Shown: positions 20,601 through 27,955 of the stretch, piece by piece
How positions within the stretch are numbered: the stretch's first letter is position 1
Layout of the letters: each line of letters begins with the position of its first letter
Source: UMGS1781 sp045650705
GTDB lineage: Bacteria; Bacillota; Clostridia; TANB77; CAG-508
Assembly: GCA_045650705.1 (NCBI GenBank)
Contig: JAZRRK010000002.1
Span: 1-57,279 of the forward strand
DNA length: 57,279 bases
Direction: 5' to 3'
The notes under the pieces: model-generated
What the model saw: the letters and a program-made list of their open reading frames with translations, nothing else
What the model was told of the DNA's origin: nothing
Databases searched by the model: none
Position numbers and translations under genes: made by a program

Positions 20601-21752
20601 AAGAAATTAATTCAAAAAGGAATACCAGAAGAAGAAATTGCTTTTATACATGAGGCAGATACAGAAGTAAAGAAAAAAGAATTGTTTAGCAAAGTAAGAC
20701 AAGGTAATGTCAGAGTTTTAATGGGTTCTACTCAAAAAATGGGTGCAGGAACAAATGTACAAGACAGGCTAATAGCATTACATCATTTAGATTGTGCATG
20801 GAAACCATCAGATCTAACACAAAGAAATGGAAGAATGATACGACAAGGTAACAAAAATAAAAAGGTATATGTATATTCTTATGTTACTGAAAAAACTTTT
20901 GATAGTTATATGTATCAACTCGTAGAACAAAAGCAAAAATTTATTTCACAAATCATGACATCAAAAACACCATCAAGAACAATGGAAGATATTGATGATA
21001 AGGCATTAACCTATGGAGAAATAAAAGCATTAGCAACTGGAAATCCAAAAATATTAGAAAAAACCACATTAGATACGGAAGTAGCTAAATTAAGATTATT
21101 AAGGCAAGATTTTATGAATCAAAAATATTCACTGCAAGATAAAATTTTAAAATATTATCCAGAAGAAATTAATAGATTAAATAATAAAATTGCAGCAATG
21201 GAAGAAGATATTGTTAAATTGGAACATTTTACAAAGCTAAATATGGATGGTTTTTCTCCAATGAAAATACAGAATATTGAATATGCAGACAAACAAGAGG
21301 CAGGTAAAAAACTTTTAGAATGTATTCAGACCATAAAAGGTATGGAGGTAAAAGAAATTGGAGAATACAGAGGTTTTAAAATGGAATTAAGTTTTGATTC
21401 GTTTAGTAAGAATGTAAGATTAAAACTTAAAAATAAATTTAGTTATTCTATTGATTTAGGAACAGACATCAATGGTAATATAACTAGAATTAATAATTGT
21501 TTAGAAAACATATCAAAGGATATTCCTGATGAAAGGAATTCATTAGATAATACATATATGCAATTGGAAAATGCTAAAGTTGAGTTGGAAAAAGAATTTC
21601 CAAAAGAACAAGAATTTCAAGAAAAGGTAAAAAAATTAGAATTATTAAATGCAGAATTAAAAATTAATGAAAATTCACACGAATTACTTGGAGATGAAAA
21701 AGAAGAAAAAGAAGAAAAAAATAATGAAAAGAAATCTCCTGAAAGATATTAA
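14667..21752 (+). CDS. Large polyvalent N6-methylase/SNF2-type helicase of ICE
   Basis: 2361 residues; GTG start after GAGGAGGA. Order: N-terminal ArdC/LtrC-like segment (SWINFLNTASNNYKYSFNEQ), a low-complexity N/R/E-rich linker (about 265-400), central linker domains, and an N6-adenine methylase (motif I ILEPSCGTGNF at about 887, NVPF at about 949). A superfamily 2 helicase follows (AHEVGAGKTFEM at about 1552, VDEAHNYKNL at about 1716, QRNGRMIRQGN near the end), then a coiled-coil tail. Proteins of this kind recur in Tn1549-type ICEs and are thought to protect incoming single-stranded DNA from restriction or to assist its replication. The exact activity is not known. The gene is intact with no internal frameshift. 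Confidence 0.85.
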   Translation: MPNKYQLINEMAKETLIDITKDSNSWINFLNTASNNYKYSFNEQVLIYAQKPNATACADIETWNKKLKRWVNKGAKGIALISIDNGRNILRHVFDISDTHSGINQDLKLWSVKPTYENGLIETLENSFGNLEIKDNLAQAIFSSSVNLVEDNFQDYLVDLKDVIQNSSLESLSDIDLESYFKGLLVNSISYITMKRCGIDPMQHFNVSDFDSITLYNTRSVAARLGAATSDISELELREIYSSVRNFEKSENKKIYTFVKDEKNNYHNIKENEFERRNENERTSIQTNGRLSDTRGSITNNKENETGEILKNERELLEGTQKRTIRGINARWQNGRTFRRNRGASQEQNKTNNNQFSNEKPSERRIESQRSDDMGSRNEFIQEPGRRDSDNRTNLQLNLFNDTYIPPIKKLPTIEEQMTTIEKQVEVENTSAFSFTQEMIDKALISGSNFSHGKFRIYEQFKRSLSSSENVIFLKNEYGIGGSSAAYSGADFGQEHDSKGLKLYKGFRENRPEILLTWNKVEQRLKELIKLDKFFDNEERQQYEEWLKNDYENEKWMLDRGLKKQNNEVSVERIEFEKNYKLKDNNYFHVHTNEEGYYYEIYDSNGKEVDGGLLEYSDIDDTPQTIDDIKVRLAEFTDILELKDNLEEVPQEFIDNLENKEIVNELIDNNEEKTSIENVKFKIGQIIYLESDRKYRVEAINKELDKIILLDQTMLETVHYPITRDESYLKVVSLYLNNELNFNKNVFSKKQDLEQTKENKNINEKINYSIKDELLGEGTPKEKVKSNIESIKLLKKLESEKRLATREEQEILAKYVGWGGLPDVFDEKKENWIQEYKELKEILTEEEYKSARASTLTAFYTPPIVIKAIYKTLQNMGLEQANILEPSCGTGNFLGMLPPELQNSKLYGVELDSISGRIAQQLYQKADIKITGFENADLPDSFFDVAIGNVPFGDFKVLDKRYDKNNFLIHDYFFGKTLDKVKPGGIIAFITSKGTLDKASPEVRKYIAQRADLLGAIRLPENTFLRNAGTKVTSDIIFLQKRENLTDIMPDWVYLDKDENDISINKYFIDNPEMILGKMEIISTAYGYDSTCKPDNTQSLEEQLNYAITNIHGELQETYIENEIEQVDTSIPALPNVKNFSYTLVDNKIYFRENSKMILQDDLPLTNQNRIRGLISLREQTRELIDYQMQDYSDEEIHIAQARLNSLYDRFTKEYGIINSRANENAFSNDSSYFLLCSLEKLDGEGNFIGKADMFNKRTIRAKKEITRVDTADEALIISLKDKAKVDLEYMHKLCNIDTDIMIKNLEGVIYNVPEYGDPNIWVTADEYLSGNIREKLKMAEEFAKEDPKFNINVEKLKEVMPKDLGASEIGIKLGATWIPPEIIKDFIFDILNTPFYRRWDIKVRYSPITAEWHIDGKSSDRDNVKSYSTYGTTRINAYKIIEQTLNLKDVKIFDTIIDEEGRKQRVLNRKETAIASSKQDAIKEAFLNWVWEDPERRNKLVKIYNEKFNSIRPREYNGSHIEFVGMNPEIKLRQHQLNAVAHILYGNNVLLAHEVGAGKTFEMVAAAMESKRLGLCNKSLFVVPNHIIEQFASEFLQLYPSANILVATKKDFETKNRKKFCSRIATGDFDAVIIGHSQFERIPMSVKRQIALLESQINDITIGIGQEKANRGENYTIKQMEKTRKSLEARLAKLNNQEKKDDVVTFEELGVDKLFVDEAHNYKNLFLYTKMRNVGGIAQTEAQKSTDLYMKCRYLDEITNGKGTVFATGTPVSNSMAELYTMQRYLQYDELKENSLEHFDNWASTFGETITAIELAPEGTGYRAKTRFAKFHNLPELMAVFKEVADIQTSETLKLPTPEFENVTVVVNPSEIQCEMVKELGERAEKIRQGSVDASIDNMLKITNEGRKLALDQRLINPLLPDAENSKVNSCCENIYKIWNENMNIKATQLVFCDLSTPKDMNGFQKEEFTDVYNELKKKLIQKGIPEEEIAFIHEADTEVKKKELFSKVRQGNVRVLMGSTQKMGAGTNVQDRLIALHHLDCAWKPSDLTQRNGRMIRQGNKNKKVYVYSYVTEKTFDSYMYQLVEQKQKFISQIMTSKTPSRTMEDIDDKALTYGEIKALATGNPKILEKTTLDTEVAKLRLLRQDFMNQKYSLQDKILKYYPEEINRLNNKIAAMEEDIVKLEHFTKLNMDGFSPMKIQNIEYADKQEAGKKLLECIQTIKGMEVKEIGEYRGFKMELSFDSFSKNVRLKLKNKFSYSIDLGTDINGNITRINNCLENISKDIPDERNSLDNTYMQLENAKVELEKEFPKEQEFQEKVKKLELLNAELKINENSHELLGDEKEEKEEKNNEKKSPERY

Positions 21753-21823
21753 TAATTACACAAAAACATATCTTTAAATAATGGCATTTTAGTAGAAAAA
21801 TAATTAGAAAGGAGATTATAACA

Positions 21824-22429
21824 ATGAAAAATTATTTTAAAGGATTAAAACTGGGATTATTATTGCAATTTGCAATTGGACCAATGTGTTTATTAGTTTT
21901 TAATACTGCACAAAATTCGGGTTTTTTTATAGCATTGTCATTGGTATTTGCAATAGCTTTAGTTGATGCGTTTTACATATTGCTAGCAAATTTTGGTGCT
22001 AGTAAGTTATTAGTAAATAAAAAAGTTGAGAATATAATAAAAATAATAAGTTCAATTATTTTAATATTATTTGGTTTAAATATTGTTTTAAATGTATTTA
22101 GAATAAACATTATGCCAGGTTTAAATTTAAATCTAGATTATTCAAGTACATTCATACAAGGAGTAATTCTAACATTATCCAATCCGATAACTATTATATT
22201 TTGGGGAAGTGTGTTAACGAAAAATATTATTGAAGAAAAATTTAAGAAAAAAGAATTAACTATTTTTTCAGTTGGTTTAATATCTGCAACTTTAATATTC
22301 TTAACAATAGTAGCTATATTAGGAATAATATTATCAAATTTTATTCCTAATATATTATCAAAAATATTAAATCTATGTGTAGGTTTGCTAATTATAAGAT
22401 TTGCTTTTAAATTATTAATAAATAAATAG
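21824..22429 (+). CDS. LysE/RhtB-family exporter
   Basis: 201 residues with six predicted membrane helices. LysE-family marks are GLLLQFAIGPMCLLVFNTA in the first helix region and TLSNPITIIFWGSVL in the middle. These proteins export amino acids or small metabolites. RBS AAAGGAGA precedes the ATG. It stands alone between the methylase-helicase and a set of very small ORFs, so it is a plausible accessory gene. The substrate cannot be read from the sequence. Confidence 0.85.
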   Translation: MKNYFKGLKLGLLLQFAIGPMCLLVFNTAQNSGFFIALSLVFAIALVDAFYILLANFGASKLLVNKKVENIIKIISSIILILFGLNIVLNVFRINIMPGLNLNLDYSSTFIQGVILTLSNPITIIFWGSVLTKNIIEEKFKKKELTIFSVGLISATLIFLTIVAILGIILSNFIPNILSKILNLCVGLLIIRFAFKLLINK

Positions 22430-22518
22430 TAGATTATACTTTGTCGATTTTTGTCAATATATTTTTATTGTTGCTTATTGTAATATATGTTACTAATAAT
22501 AAAGGAGAGTAACTATAT

Positions 22519-22666
22519 ATGAAAAAATTACTATTTAGATTAAAAAATTATTTAAATCAATTATTAATATACGAACTTAATAAAAGACGGATTCACAAAT
22601 GGAGTGCAAATAACAAGGGAAGAAGCTGACCAATTATTAAAACTCATAGATGAAAAATTAAAATGA
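22519..22666 (+). CDS. Small protein read through a CGGA +1 frameshift (48 residues)
   Basis: ATG 22519 follows AAAGGAGAG. The frame runs MKKLLFRLKNYLNQLLIYEL to Lys-Arg, then meets an in-frame CGG at 22588. Read as a triplet, the frame gives a short unconvincing tail and stops at TGA. If CGGA (22588-22591) is read as one unit (Gly), the frame continues as FTNGVQITREEADQLLK and ends at TGA 22664-22666, for 48 residues in all. The downstream frame has no start of its own. The function is unknown: the N-terminal half is amphipathic/hydrophobic, the C-terminal half a charged helix. It is one of four genes here that share the CGGN feature. Confidence 0.6.
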
Positions 22667-22723
22667 ATAATGTATAGTAAAAATTAAAATTATATGTTAT
22701 AATTATTCATGGTAGGTGTTTGT

Positions 22724-22870
22724 ATGTTAAAAATATTTAAGAAAATAATAAAAATAATATTAGCCCCAATAAAGTTCCAATTTAAAATTCAAGATCAAAT
22801 TATTGATGGTTTTAATAATTTTAAATATGTATTAGAGAAAGAAGAAAATAGTAAAAATACAACAGAATAA
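22724..22870 (+). CDS. Small amphipathic peptide
   Basis: 48 residues, MLKIFKKIIKIILAPIKFQF then a charged tail. RBS GGTAGGTG. The first 20 residues form a basic amphipathic or membrane-seeking helix. A strong terminator follows 11 bases after the stop. No homology recognised. The compact gene-terminator unit suggests a real short gene, possibly a toxin-like or membrane-associated peptide; this is inference. Confidence 0.5.
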   Translation: MLKIFKKIIKIILAPIKFQFKIQDQIIDGFNNFKYVLEKEENSKNTTE

Positions 22871-22880
22871 TTATGTGTAA

Positions 22881-22913
22881 ATAGAGTAATATGTCATATA
22901 TTACTCTATTTTT
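22881..22913 (+). terminator. Terminator after the 48-residue peptide
   Basis: 12-bp stem ATAGAGTAATAT / ATATTACTCTAT and a T run. Confidence 0.9.
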
Positions 22914-22945
22914 GTCAAATGTATAAAATAAAAATTTGTACATTT
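22914..22945 (+). promoter_or_regulatory. Shared operator-like element, copy 1
   Basis: GTCAAATGTATAAA followed by AATTTGTACATTT. It contains inverted arms AAATGTA (22917-22923) and TACATTT (22939-22945) whose centres are two helical turns apart. A nearly identical element stands at 51702-51734 before the recombinase genes. Probably a binding site for a common ICE regulator. Confidence 0.5.
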
Positions 22946-22992
22946 CTATTTCTTTATATTGTATATTAAAATGCTTGTAGGAGGTAATTATT

Positions 22993-23616
22993 ATGAAAAA
23001 TTTATTTGAAGAACCAGTATTGGATCAAATGTATGAATTTAGAAAGGATGATTTCGAACAAGCTGTTTACGAAAAAAACAAAGAAATAAAAGAGATAGAA
23101 TTGGAAATATTAGAAAAAGCTGAATCTTTTAATGAATATTTAAAAGAGATAATCCCTGATAGTACAAATGCAGCTAACGCAATAGAGATGTTTGAAAATT
23201 ATCAATTAAAATATGTTGATTCGATTGATTTTTGGTGTAAAACATATTTTAAATTAGGAATGATAGAAAGAGAAGAAATAAAAAAAGAGTTCTTTAAATC
23301 TAAATTAGAAAAGGAAAATAAGGATAACGATACTTTTATTAATTATCCTTTAAATTGCTTATCTGAATACATAGAAACACAGAAAAGAAAATATACTTTA
23401 AATACACCTGAATACAAAAAACTTATGAAAAGGTATAGAGAAATAAGTAAAAAATATCCTAATACAATAGCTGTTTTTGAAGATTTAGAACCTATTGCTT
23501 TAACAAATGACGAAATTAAAGCACTAGTAGAATTAAGAGAAATTGATTTATCAATTGGTAGTATGGAACAAAACTTATGCTTTAAATTGGGTATGAAAGA
23601 AATAATAAATTTTTAA
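22993..23616 (+). CDS. Hypothetical helical ICE protein
   Basis: 207 residues, acidic and helical, with two charged stretches (KEIKEIELEILEKAESFNEYL and RYREISKKYPN), no membrane segment and no catalytic motif visible. RBS TAGGAGG. It is the first gene after the operator-like element at 22914, so it may be regulated together with the recombinases. It resembles the many uncharacterised cytoplasmic proteins between the methylase-helicase and relaxase modules of Tn1549-like ICEs. Confidence 0.7.
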   Translation: MKNLFEEPVLDQMYEFRKDDFEQAVYEKNKEIKEIELEILEKAESFNEYLKEIIPDSTNAANAIEMFENYQLKYVDSIDFWCKTYFKLGMIEREEIKKEFFKSKLEKENKDNDTFINYPLNCLSEYIETQKRKYTLNTPEYKKLMKRYREISKKYPNTIAVFEDLEPIALTNDEIKALVELREIDLSIGSMEQNLCFKLGMKEIINF

Positions 23617-23631
23617 ATAATATGTAGATAT

Positions 23632-23660
23632 AAGAGGTTGATTAGTTCAACTTCTTTTTT
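23632..23660 (+). terminator. Terminator between 22993 and 23678 genes
   Basis: Stem AAGAGGTTGA / TCAACTTCTT (one G-T pair) and six T. Confidence 0.75.
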
Positions 23661-23677
23661 GTTTGAAAGGAGGAAAT

Positions 23678-24112
23678 ATGAATAAAGAAACGAAACTATT
23701 TTGGAAGTTAGATAGAGTTAATTTTAAAAATATAAGAAAAATATTAAAAGAAAAAAATTGTATCGAACAGATTATTAATGATTATGAAAATATTAATTAC
23801 TCATATACTTTAATTATTAATAAAATAGAAATAGCATTTAATTTATTAACTCATAATGATGAATTTAATAAAATGGATATATGCGATTTTATTGAAAAAA
23901 ACGAAAGTTTAAGTGCTACTGAAAGTTTAAGAGTATGGATAGATATGTATGGTTTACCTAATATATTTGTATTTGTTTTAAATTTAGAAATTTATGAAAA
24001 AGGATTGAAATTCCTAGAAGAAACATTGAAAAATTATAATTTAATAGATGAATATAACTATAAAATTAAACATCTTCCTGAAACAATTATAAAAGAAAGC
24101 GTGGTGGTATAA
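23678..24112 (+). CDS. Hypothetical protein upstream of the DUF3991/Toprim gene
   Basis: 144 residues. ATG 23678 follows AAAGGAGG; an in-frame upstream extension covers the ribosome site and is rejected. No family recognised; helical, no membrane segment. Its TAA is directly followed by the ATG of the next gene, so the two are coupled. Confidence 0.65.
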   Translation: MNKETKLFWKLDRVNFKNIRKILKEKNCIEQIINDYENINYSYTLIINKIEIAFNLLTHNDEFNKMDICDFIEKNESLSATESLRVWIDMYGLPNIFVFVLNLEIYEKGLKFLEETLKNYNLIDEYNYKIKHLPETIIKESVVV

Positions 24113-25108
24113 ATGGCGAAATTTATACCAAAAGAGATAGTTGAAAAAGCAAAAAAGATAGATTTACTTTCATATTTTCTAACTAATAAACCACAAGAAC
24201 TTATAAAAAAAGGAAACGGAACATATTCTTTAAAAAGTCATGACAGTGTAATTATCAGTAATGGATTATGGCATAGATTTTCAACAAATGACGCAGGAAA
24301 AAGTGCCGTTGATTACCTTATAAAGGTAGAAAAAATGTCGTTTCAAGATGCAATTAATAGTGTGTTATATAACGAAATAATTACCTATATTGACAATGAA
24401 AATGAGCTTAATAATATTCCTAAAAAATTGATAATCCCTATAAAATCTCATACTAATAAACAAGTAATAGAGTATTTAAAAAATAGAGGAATTGATGAGG
24501 AAATAATAGATTATTGCATAAATAAAAAACTTATTTACCAAGAAAAGAAAACGAACAATGTCGTGTTTTTAGGATATGATAATTTTAAAAATATAAAATA
24601 TATAGGTATAAGAAGTACTAACGAAAAAAGAATAATGAGAGATGCAAAAGGCAGTTCGAAAGACTATTCTTTTAGATTATTATCAAACATTTCGAATGAT
24701 ACTATGCACATTTTTGAAAGTAGTATAGATTTGCTTTCTTATGCAACTTTATTAAAATTAAAAGGGTATGATTATCAAAATCAAAACCTTTTATCTTTAG
24801 CTGGAGTTTATCAACCAAGCAATAATATAGAGCAAAGTAAAGTACCAAAAACGATACAAAACTTTTTAGATAATAATAAAAATATAAAGAATATAGTATT
24901 ACATTTAGATAATGATAATGCAGGTAGAAATGCAACAAAAGCATTAATAATTGCACTAAATAAGTACAATATTTATGACATTCCTGCACCTTATGGAAAA
25001 GACATAAATGATTATTTATGCTACAAATTGGGATTAAAAAATAGACAAGAAATTGACAATTATAAAACAGAAAAAGCACATAAAAGTAATTCTTTGTTAG
25101 TGCAATAA
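24113..25108 (+). CDS. DUF3991/Toprim primase-like protein
   Basis: 331 residues. The N-terminal part (about 1-90, GLWHRFSTNDAGKSAVDYLI) matches the primase-like/DUF3991 region. A Toprim domain follows, with the metal-binding Glu in HIFESSIDLLSYATLLK (about 200) and the DxD in LHLDNDNAGRNA (about 264). Such proteins may prime complementary-strand synthesis after transfer. It lies next to oriT/mobC, which fits that role. A zinc finger found in many relatives is not evident. Confidence 0.85.
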   Translation: MAKFIPKEIVEKAKKIDLLSYFLTNKPQELIKKGNGTYSLKSHDSVIISNGLWHRFSTNDAGKSAVDYLIKVEKMSFQDAINSVLYNEIITYIDNENELNNIPKKLIIPIKSHTNKQVIEYLKNRGIDEEIIDYCINKKLIYQEKKTNNVVFLGYDNFKNIKYIGIRSTNEKRIMRDAKGSSKDYSFRLLSNISNDTMHIFESSIDLLSYATLLKLKGYDYQNQNLLSLAGVYQPSNNIEQSKVPKTIQNFLDNNKNIKNIVLHLDNDNAGRNATKALIIALNKYNIYDIPAPYGKDINDYLCYKLGLKNRQEIDNYKTEKAHKSNSLLVQ

Positions 25109-25156
25109 AATTAGCTTATTTTTGATTTCTTGTCCTAGCAAGCAATGAATTTGTTC

Positions 25157-25203
25157 ACACGAAAAATCGTGTTTCAAAATTCTATACAATGGGGCAAGCC
25201 CCA
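25157..25203. other. Candidate oriT
   Basis: 132-bp gap between the Toprim gene and mobC. It holds two perfect inverted repeats: ACACGA-AAAA-TCGTGT (25157-25172) and TGGGG-CAAG-CCCCA (25190-25203). GC-rich hairpins just upstream of mobC and the relaxase gene are typical of nick-site regions in Firmicutes ICEs. The exact nick cannot be read. Confidence 0.6.
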
Positions 25204-25240
25204 ATCCCCATTTAAAAATCTAGTAGTAGGAGGGAGAGAA

Positions 25241-25552
25241 TTGAGAAAAAGAAATAATAGAAAAGATATAATGTTAAATGATATAGAACTTGCAAAATTA
25301 GAATCAGACTGTAAAAAAGCTAATTTATGTTATGGAGAATATTTTAGAAAGTTATTAATGAAAGAGCAAGTAAAAGAAAAACCAGGAATAGAGTTTTATG
25401 AAGTAATGAAACAACTATCTAAAATAGGTGTTAATATAAATCAAATAGCACATAAAGCAAATAGTACAAATCATATTGATAAAGAATTTTATAAAAAAGA
25501 ATCCGAAGAGTGGCACAATTTTGCAAGAGAAGTTAAGAAAAAATTCTTATAG
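25241..25552 (+). CDS. mobC: MobC-like relaxosome accessory protein
   Basis: 103 residues from TTG 25241, which lies 6-7 bases after GGAGGG. A longer frame runs up to 25145 but would cover the oriT hairpins. It has a basic N-terminal ribbon-helix-helix-like start (RKRNNRKDIMLNDIELAKLE), then EVMKQLSKIGVNINQIAHKAN, the usual MobC C-terminal motif. MobC binds near oriT and recruits the relaxase encoded immediately downstream. Confidence 0.8.
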   Translation: MRKRNNRKDIMLNDIELAKLESDCKKANLCYGEYFRKLLMKEQVKEKPGIEFYEVMKQLSKIGVNINQIAHKANSTNHIDKEFYKKESEEWHNFAREVKKKFL

Positions 25553-25564
25553 GAGGATTTAAAT

Positions 25565-26953
25565 ATGGCAACAACAAGTATATGGAAAATAGTAAAAAGA
25601 ATTGACCATGTATTAGGGTATGCTAAAAATAAAGAAAAAACAAAAGCAATAGAATTTAATAATAAATATGAAATGATAGTAGATGATTTAAAAGATGTTA
25701 TCAACTATGCAAGAAATGCAGATAAAACCGAAAAAGAATATTTTGTATCTGGTATTAACTGTGAACCTGATTCTGCTTATGAAGAAATGCAAGATACAAA
25801 AATGTTCTACAATAAAGAAGATAAAATAATAGGTTTTCATGGTTATCAATCTTTTAAAGAAACAGATTTAGATCCCAGTATTGCTCATAAAGTAGGGGTA
25901 GAACTTGCTAATGAAATGTGGGGGAATAGATTTCAAGTAATAGTAACAACACATCTAAATACTGAACATTTACATAACCATTTTGTAGTAAATTCTGTTT
26001 CTTTTGTTGATGGCAAAAAATATTATAGTAATAGAACTAATACAGGGAAGTTTAGACATTTGTCTGATGAAATATGTCAAGAATATGGATTACATACTTT
26101 AGAAGAAAAAGCATGTAAAAAAAGTAAAATTAATTTTGGAAATTATTATCAGAAATCTTTATATACTGATAATTACACTAATAATGCAAAAAGAGATTTA
26201 GATCTCGCAATTAGACAAGCATATTCTTATGATGATTTTATATTTTTAATGAAAAAACTCGATTATGAAATTATATATAGAGCAAATAAAATTAGTATAA
26301 GAAGAGAACCTTACAAAAGAAATATAAGAATAGAAAGACGATTTGGAGAAAAATATTCAATAGAAAATATTAAAAGAAGAATAATAGAAGAACAAGCAGT
26401 TAGAGTTCCATTTATAGAAAACATATATAATTATAGAAAAGTAAATTTTCCTTTTGCGAAAAGGCATAAAAAAGCCAAAGCAAAAGGATTTATTGCTTTA
26501 TATTATCATTATTGTTATTTGCTTAAAGTATTTCCAAACAAAGTACCACAACAAAAATTACCTGCAAGTATGAGAGCTGATGTTTTAAGAATGGAAGAGT
26601 TATCAAATCAAGCTAAATTTTTATATTATAACAATTTAAAAACTACTGATAATTTACTTACTTATAAAGATGAAGTTAAATTCAAGATTAATCAGATATT
26701 AGAACAAAGAGAAAGACTTTGGGCAAGAAGAAAGTTAACTAAAGATGAAAACGCTAAATATATTATTACAGAAGATATTTCATCTTTAAATGATAAATTA
26801 GTTAAGTTAAGAAAGAAGGTGGAAATATGTGAAGATATTGAAAAAAGAATACCAAAGATAGAAAGCAATTTAAATGAACTAGATAAAATTGAAGAAATGG
26901 AAAAAAATACAAAAGCAAAGAAAAAAGAAAAAGGGAAAAAAGGAAAGGAGTAA
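25565..26953 (+). CDS. mobA: Relaxase (MobA/VirD2 family)
   Basis: 462 residues. The relaxase/mobilisation nuclease domain occupies about 1-200, with the three-His metal motif as THLNTEHLHNHFVVNS (about 128-142), where Asn replaces the more common Asp. The tyrosine nucleophile is probably one of the N-terminal tyrosines (Y19 in VLGYA, or Y38). The C-terminal half is basic and coiled-coil. RBS AGGAGG. It nicks oriT and pilots the strand to the recipient. A 6-bp gap leads to the DUF3801 gene. Confidence 0.88.
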   Translation: MATTSIWKIVKRIDHVLGYAKNKEKTKAIEFNNKYEMIVDDLKDVINYARNADKTEKEYFVSGINCEPDSAYEEMQDTKMFYNKEDKIIGFHGYQSFKETDLDPSIAHKVGVELANEMWGNRFQVIVTTHLNTEHLHNHFVVNSVSFVDGKKYYSNRTNTGKFRHLSDEICQEYGLHTLEEKACKKSKINFGNYYQKSLYTDNYTNNAKRDLDLAIRQAYSYDDFIFLMKKLDYEIIYRANKISIRREPYKRNIRIERRFGEKYSIENIKRRIIEEQAVRVPFIENIYNYRKVNFPFAKRHKKAKAKGFIALYYHYCYLLKVFPNKVPQQKLPASMRADVLRMEELSNQAKFLYYNNLKTTDNLLTYKDEVKFKINQILEQRERLWARRKLTKDENAKYIITEDISSLNDKLVKLRKKVEICEDIEKRIPKIESNLNELDKIEEMEKNTKAKKKEKGKKGKE

Positions 26954-26959
26954 TTTTAT

Positions 26960-27730
26960 ATGAGTGTTAATGGAGATGTTTCTGAACAAGTTGTAAGATT
27001 AAGTCTAGAAGGATTTGAAATGCTTGCACGACTAACTGGTAGTGGTGCAAAAAATGTAGCAGCTATGATTTATACAATAATGAAAGATCAAAAACAAACC
27101 AAAGGAAAACAAAAATTAAGTAATATGCTAAAAACAGGAAAACCATTAAAAATCTTTACTATAAAAAGAGAAGATTTAAAAACTTTTTCAAAAGAATCTA
27201 AAAATTATGGCATAACTTATTGTGCATTAATGAATAAGAATACAAAAGATGAGAATGGAATGATAGATATAATGGTAAAAGAAGAAGATGCAGGTAGAAT
27301 TAATAGAATAGTAGAAAAATTCAAATTAACTACTGTTGATATCGCAAAAATGGAAACTGAAATTAGCAAATCCATTGAAAACAGAAAATCACAAATGAAA
27401 GAATTGGGAGTTCAAGAAAAAACAAAAGAAGAACAACTTGAAGATTTATTAGCTGAAAAACCAATTCAGAAAGAACAAGTAGTTCCAGAAAATTTCAATG
27501 TGGCAAAGACAGAAAAAAGCCCTCTGTCAGAGCCTTTCTCAAGGACTTCCAAGATGCAAGAAGGGGTATCTAAAGGAATTAAGAAACCATCTGTAAAGAA
27601 AGAACTTGCAGAACTAAAAGTCGAGGCAAAAAAATTAGATGAGGTAAAATCTAAAGAAAAAGCAACAAGCAAGATTAATAATGTACCTAATATGCATGTT
27701 AGTGATAAAAAAGAAAATAAAAGTAGATAG
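26960..27730 (+). CDS. DUF3801/PcfB-like conjugation protein
   Basis: 256 residues. The N-terminal 130 residues match the DUF3801/PcfB family (GFEMLARLTGSGAKNVAAMI, REDLKTFSKESKNYGITYC). The C-terminus is a disordered K/E-rich tail. In pCF10, PcfB helps present the relaxosome to the coupling protein. Position between the relaxase and VirD4 agrees with this. Confidence 0.8.
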   Translation: MSVNGDVSEQVVRLSLEGFEMLARLTGSGAKNVAAMIYTIMKDQKQTKGKQKLSNMLKTGKPLKIFTIKREDLKTFSKESKNYGITYCALMNKNTKDENGMIDIMVKEEDAGRINRIVEKFKLTTVDIAKMETEISKSIENRKSQMKELGVQEKTKEEQLEDLLAEKPIQKEQVVPENFNVAKTEKSPLSEPFSRTSKMQEGVSKGIKKPSVKKELAELKVEAKKLDEVKSKEKATSKINNVPNMHVSDKKENKSR

Positions 27731-27742
27731 GAGGATTTAAAA

Positions 27743-27955
27743 GTGGAAGAAACAAGAACGATAGTAGTTGATAAGTATGATTATAAACTTATTCTTAATG
27801 CTTTAAATGAATTTAGAACAATAAAGGCAAATGAAAATATTGATGTAGATATAATCGATAAACTTATAATGAAATTAATAAAAGCCCCAACAAATAAAAA
27901 AGCTTTATCTTTAAACAAACATACAAAAGGAAGATTTACAGGTGAGGGAAGATGA
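27743..27955 (+). CDS. Small hypothetical protein before virD4
   Basis: 70 residues, GTG start after AGGAGG. Two helices, basic C-terminus (KHTKGRFTGEGR). No family recognised. Its end overlaps the VirD4 start by 14 bases, so it is coupled to the secretion operon. Confidence 0.7.
   Translation: MEETRTIVVDKYDYKLILNALNEFRTIKANENIDVDIIDKLIMKLIKAPTNKKALSLNKHTKGRFTGEGR

Noticed and set aside
25145..25240. N-terminal extension of MobC to 25145
   Set aside because: It would encode the oriT hairpins, and the strong GGAGGG lies before TTG 25241.
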